Source of the DNA: DATAFO01 sp046728935
Lineage (GTDB): Bacteria; Actinomycetota; Thermoleophilia; Solirubrobacterales; 70-9
NCBI GenBank assembly: GCA_046728935.1
Contig: JBKPFS010000041.1
Coordinates: 1 to 7,472 of the forward strand
Reading direction: 5' to 3'
Length of the DNA: 7,472 bases
Part shown: in pieces, positions 6,607-7,472 of the stretch
Layout: the number at the start of each line of letters is the position of its first letter
How positions within the stretch are numbered: position 1 is the stretch's first letter
The notes under the pieces: model-generated
The model's input: the letters and a program-made list of their open reading frames with translations, nothing else
Told to the model about the DNA's origin: nothing
Database searches by the model: none
Translations under genes and position numbers: made by a program

Positions 6607-6758
6607 CAAGCTCCTCCGGATCGGGCTGCTAACCGCATCCTCTCATAGCGGCGTCGCCGGGAGTAGGCGTGTGCGTGAAGGGTTGGTGAAGGCTTGCGGG
6701 ACAGAGATGCCGCCTGGGGCGACACTGTGCGCGACGAGCTGGTCTGCAAGGAGGAACG

Positions 6759-7114
6759 ATGAGCGGTGAGTTGAGCTTCTTCGAGCTCGGGGTGGCGGAT
6801 AGTGATCGCGCGCGCGAGTTCTACGGCGCGCTCTTTGGCTGGGAGTTCGAGCCCGGTCCATCGGGAGGCGGCTACGCGATCACGACGCCGAGCATCCCCG
6901 GGGGCGTCCACGGCGGCGACGAGGGAGCGGGCCCCTATGTGTTCTTCGCCGTCGACACATGGACGCCGCCGTCGCCAAGGTGCGGGAGCTGGGCGGCGAG
7001 GCGAAGCCCCTGGGCGAGCACGAGGAGTCCGAGCAGGAGTTTGGCCACTTCGTGCTCTGCAAGGACGACCAGGGCTCGAGCTTCGGGCTGCACCGGGCGC
7101 CCAGCGGGGGATAG
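6759..7114 (+). pseudogene. VOC-family (glyoxalase/bleomycin-resistance fold) protein, split by a one-base frameshift
   Basis: The ATG at 6759 follows a strong AAGGAGG by four bases. The first frame gives MSGELSFFELGVADSDRARE, FYGALFGWEFEPG and, up to about 6956, PYVFFAVD, the usual first half of a small VOC protein. It then degenerates. The second half is in another frame from about 6957: MDAAVAKVRELGGEAKPLGE, then FGHFVLCKDDQGSSFGLHRA, ending PSGG and TAG at 7112-7114. Joined, it is 118 residues, a normal length for single-domain VOC proteins. GTCGACACATGG most simply derives from GTCGACGACATGG by loss of one base, restoring VDDMDAA. VOC proteins bind metals and small molecules with varied chemistries; the substrate cannot be told. 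It diverges from the dehydrogenase gene across 152 bases in which I see no convincing promoter boxes. Real decay and a sequence error are both possible. Confidence 0.85.
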
Positions 7115-7148
7115 CGAGGCGGTGCCTAGCGCCGCTACTGGGCGGACC

Positions 7149-7154
7149 TACAAT
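7149..7154 (+). promoter_or_regulatory. -10 box for tRNA-Ala(UGC)
   Basis: TACAAT stands 9 bases before the tRNA 5' end, so transcription would begin about at the tRNA itself or a few bases before it. The sequence 17 bases upstream (CTAGCG) is a poor -35 box. Confidence 0.5.
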
Positions 7155-7163
7155 GGGTCGCCC

Positions 7164-7236
7164 GGGGCCATAGCTCAGTTGGGAGAGCGCATCCCTTGCA
7201 CGGATGAGGGCGCGGGTTCGAGTCCCGCTGGCTCCA
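7164..7236 (+). tRNA. tRNA-Ala, anticodon TGC
   Basis: A 73-base cloverleaf: acceptor GGGGCCA with TGGCTCC including the alanine G3-U70 pair, D arm GCTCAGTTGGGAGAGC, anticodon stem CATCC with GGATG, loop CTTGCAC giving anticodon TGC, five-base variable loop, T arm GCGGG TTCGAGT CCCGC, discriminator A. CCA is not encoded. It reads the GCN alanine codons, chiefly GCA and GCG. The last 62 bases are also open on the opposite strand as the end of the endonuclease-like frame. No clear terminator follows. Confidence 0.95.
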
Positions 7237-7472
7237 CCTCCAGCTCAGCCTGGTTCGGTGGGTCGAGGTCGAGGTGATCTGTCGCGTAGCGGATGCCCGC
7301 GACCTGACCGTTCCTCGGCGGCTCCAGCCGAAGAATCAGCTGCCGCATGCCGGCCCCGAGTTCCACCGCATGCACGTAGTAACAGCGGTCGGTGACGACG
7401 TCGTAGATGGCAAGCCAGTCGATGGTCGCCGCCGTTTGGTGCGCTTGACCTTGCCGTTCGTCAGGGATTGGG
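7175..7472 (-). CDS. Group I intron-associated PD-(D/E)XK endonuclease-like protein, C-terminal part (partial)
   Basis: The reverse frame is open from the right edge to a TGA at 7175-7177, 98 residues. The segment IDWLAIYDVVTDRCYYVHAV, then LILRLEPPRNGQVAGIRYAT and DHLDL matches the C-terminal half of the small endonuclease-fold proteins called group I intron-associated PD-(D/E)XK endonucleases (PDDEXK_5, PF11645): a D-x-x-A-V-Y strand, a Y-V-P-like strand, then R-L-x-P-x-R-N-x-Q. This is from memory. The catalytic D, E and K would lie upstream, outside the window, so activity cannot be judged. The last 20 or so residues, EPAGLEPAPSSVQGMRSPN, are simply the antisense reading of tRNA-Ala(UGC). 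Upstream of about 7424-7434 the neighbouring frame (QSLTNGKVKRTKRR) looks more like the family than the frame used here, so a one-base indel is possible. No intron or self-splicing RNA is visible in the window. Confidence 0.6.
   Translation of the reverse strand, partial: PIPDERQGQAHQTAATIDWLAIYDVVTDRCYYVHAVELGAGMRQLILRLEPPRNGQVAGIRYATDHLDLDPPNQAELEVEPAGLEPAPSSVQGMRSPN

Noticed and set aside
5416..6648. Long plus-strand open frame opposite the glutamate dehydrogenase
   Set aside because: Antisense shadow typical of G+C-rich codon use. The minus strand carries every catalytic motif of the dehydrogenase.
1..7472. CRISPR array, self-splicing intron, transposase or integrase gene
   Set aside because: I found no regularly spaced repeats, no intron core within the tRNAs (both are uninterrupted), and no transposase or recombinase motifs.

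Overview
The window is very G+C-rich and uses GTG and TTG starts. Its genes (a DUF7144 membrane protein, a SHOCT protein, a SpoIIAA-like protein, and a glutamate-rich protein with conserved ends) suggest an actinobacterium, most likely of the Thermoleophilia (Solirubrobacterales or Gaiellales). That placement is by resemblance from memory and was not tested.

Layout. (1) 1-1398, minus strand: a run read right to left. It holds a SHOCT/PLDc_N-type membrane protein, a DUF7144 four-helix membrane protein, a short membrane-like open stretch without a start codon, and the first 122 residues of a large protein that leaves the window. (2) 1630-2212, plus strand, divergent from the first group: a SpoIIAA-like gene broken by one missing base, then the first 56 or so residues of a SulP anion transporter, which stops matching its family just before a tRNA gene. 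(3) 2204-2276, minus: tRNA-Ala(CGC). (4) 2373-6606: three intact genes. These are a membrane diguanylate cyclase with HAMP, GAF and GGDEF domains, a 271-residue acidic disordered protein, and, convergent to them, a Glu/Leu/Phe/Val-type (glutamate) dehydrogenase. (5) 6759-7114, plus: a VOC (glyoxalase-fold) gene, again broken by one missing base. (6) 7164-7236, plus: tRNA-Ala(UGC). (7) 7175-7472, minus: the C-terminal part of a protein resembling the group I intron-associated PD-(D/E)XK endonucleases. Its reading frame runs into the antisense strand of the second tRNA.

How the parts relate. The genes from 2373 to 6606 look like ordinary intact chromosome. The two tRNA-Ala genes point outward, and at the 3' side of each lies a foreign or broken reading frame: the SulP stump on the left and the endonuclease on the right. 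This fits tRNA 3' ends acting as breakpoints or insertion sites. Two convincing single-base frameshifts and one possible third also occur, so sequencing or assembly indels must be excluded before calling these genes truly dead. No complete new defence or mobile system is visible. The least described items are the acidic protein with conserved termini and the endonuclease/tRNA overlap.
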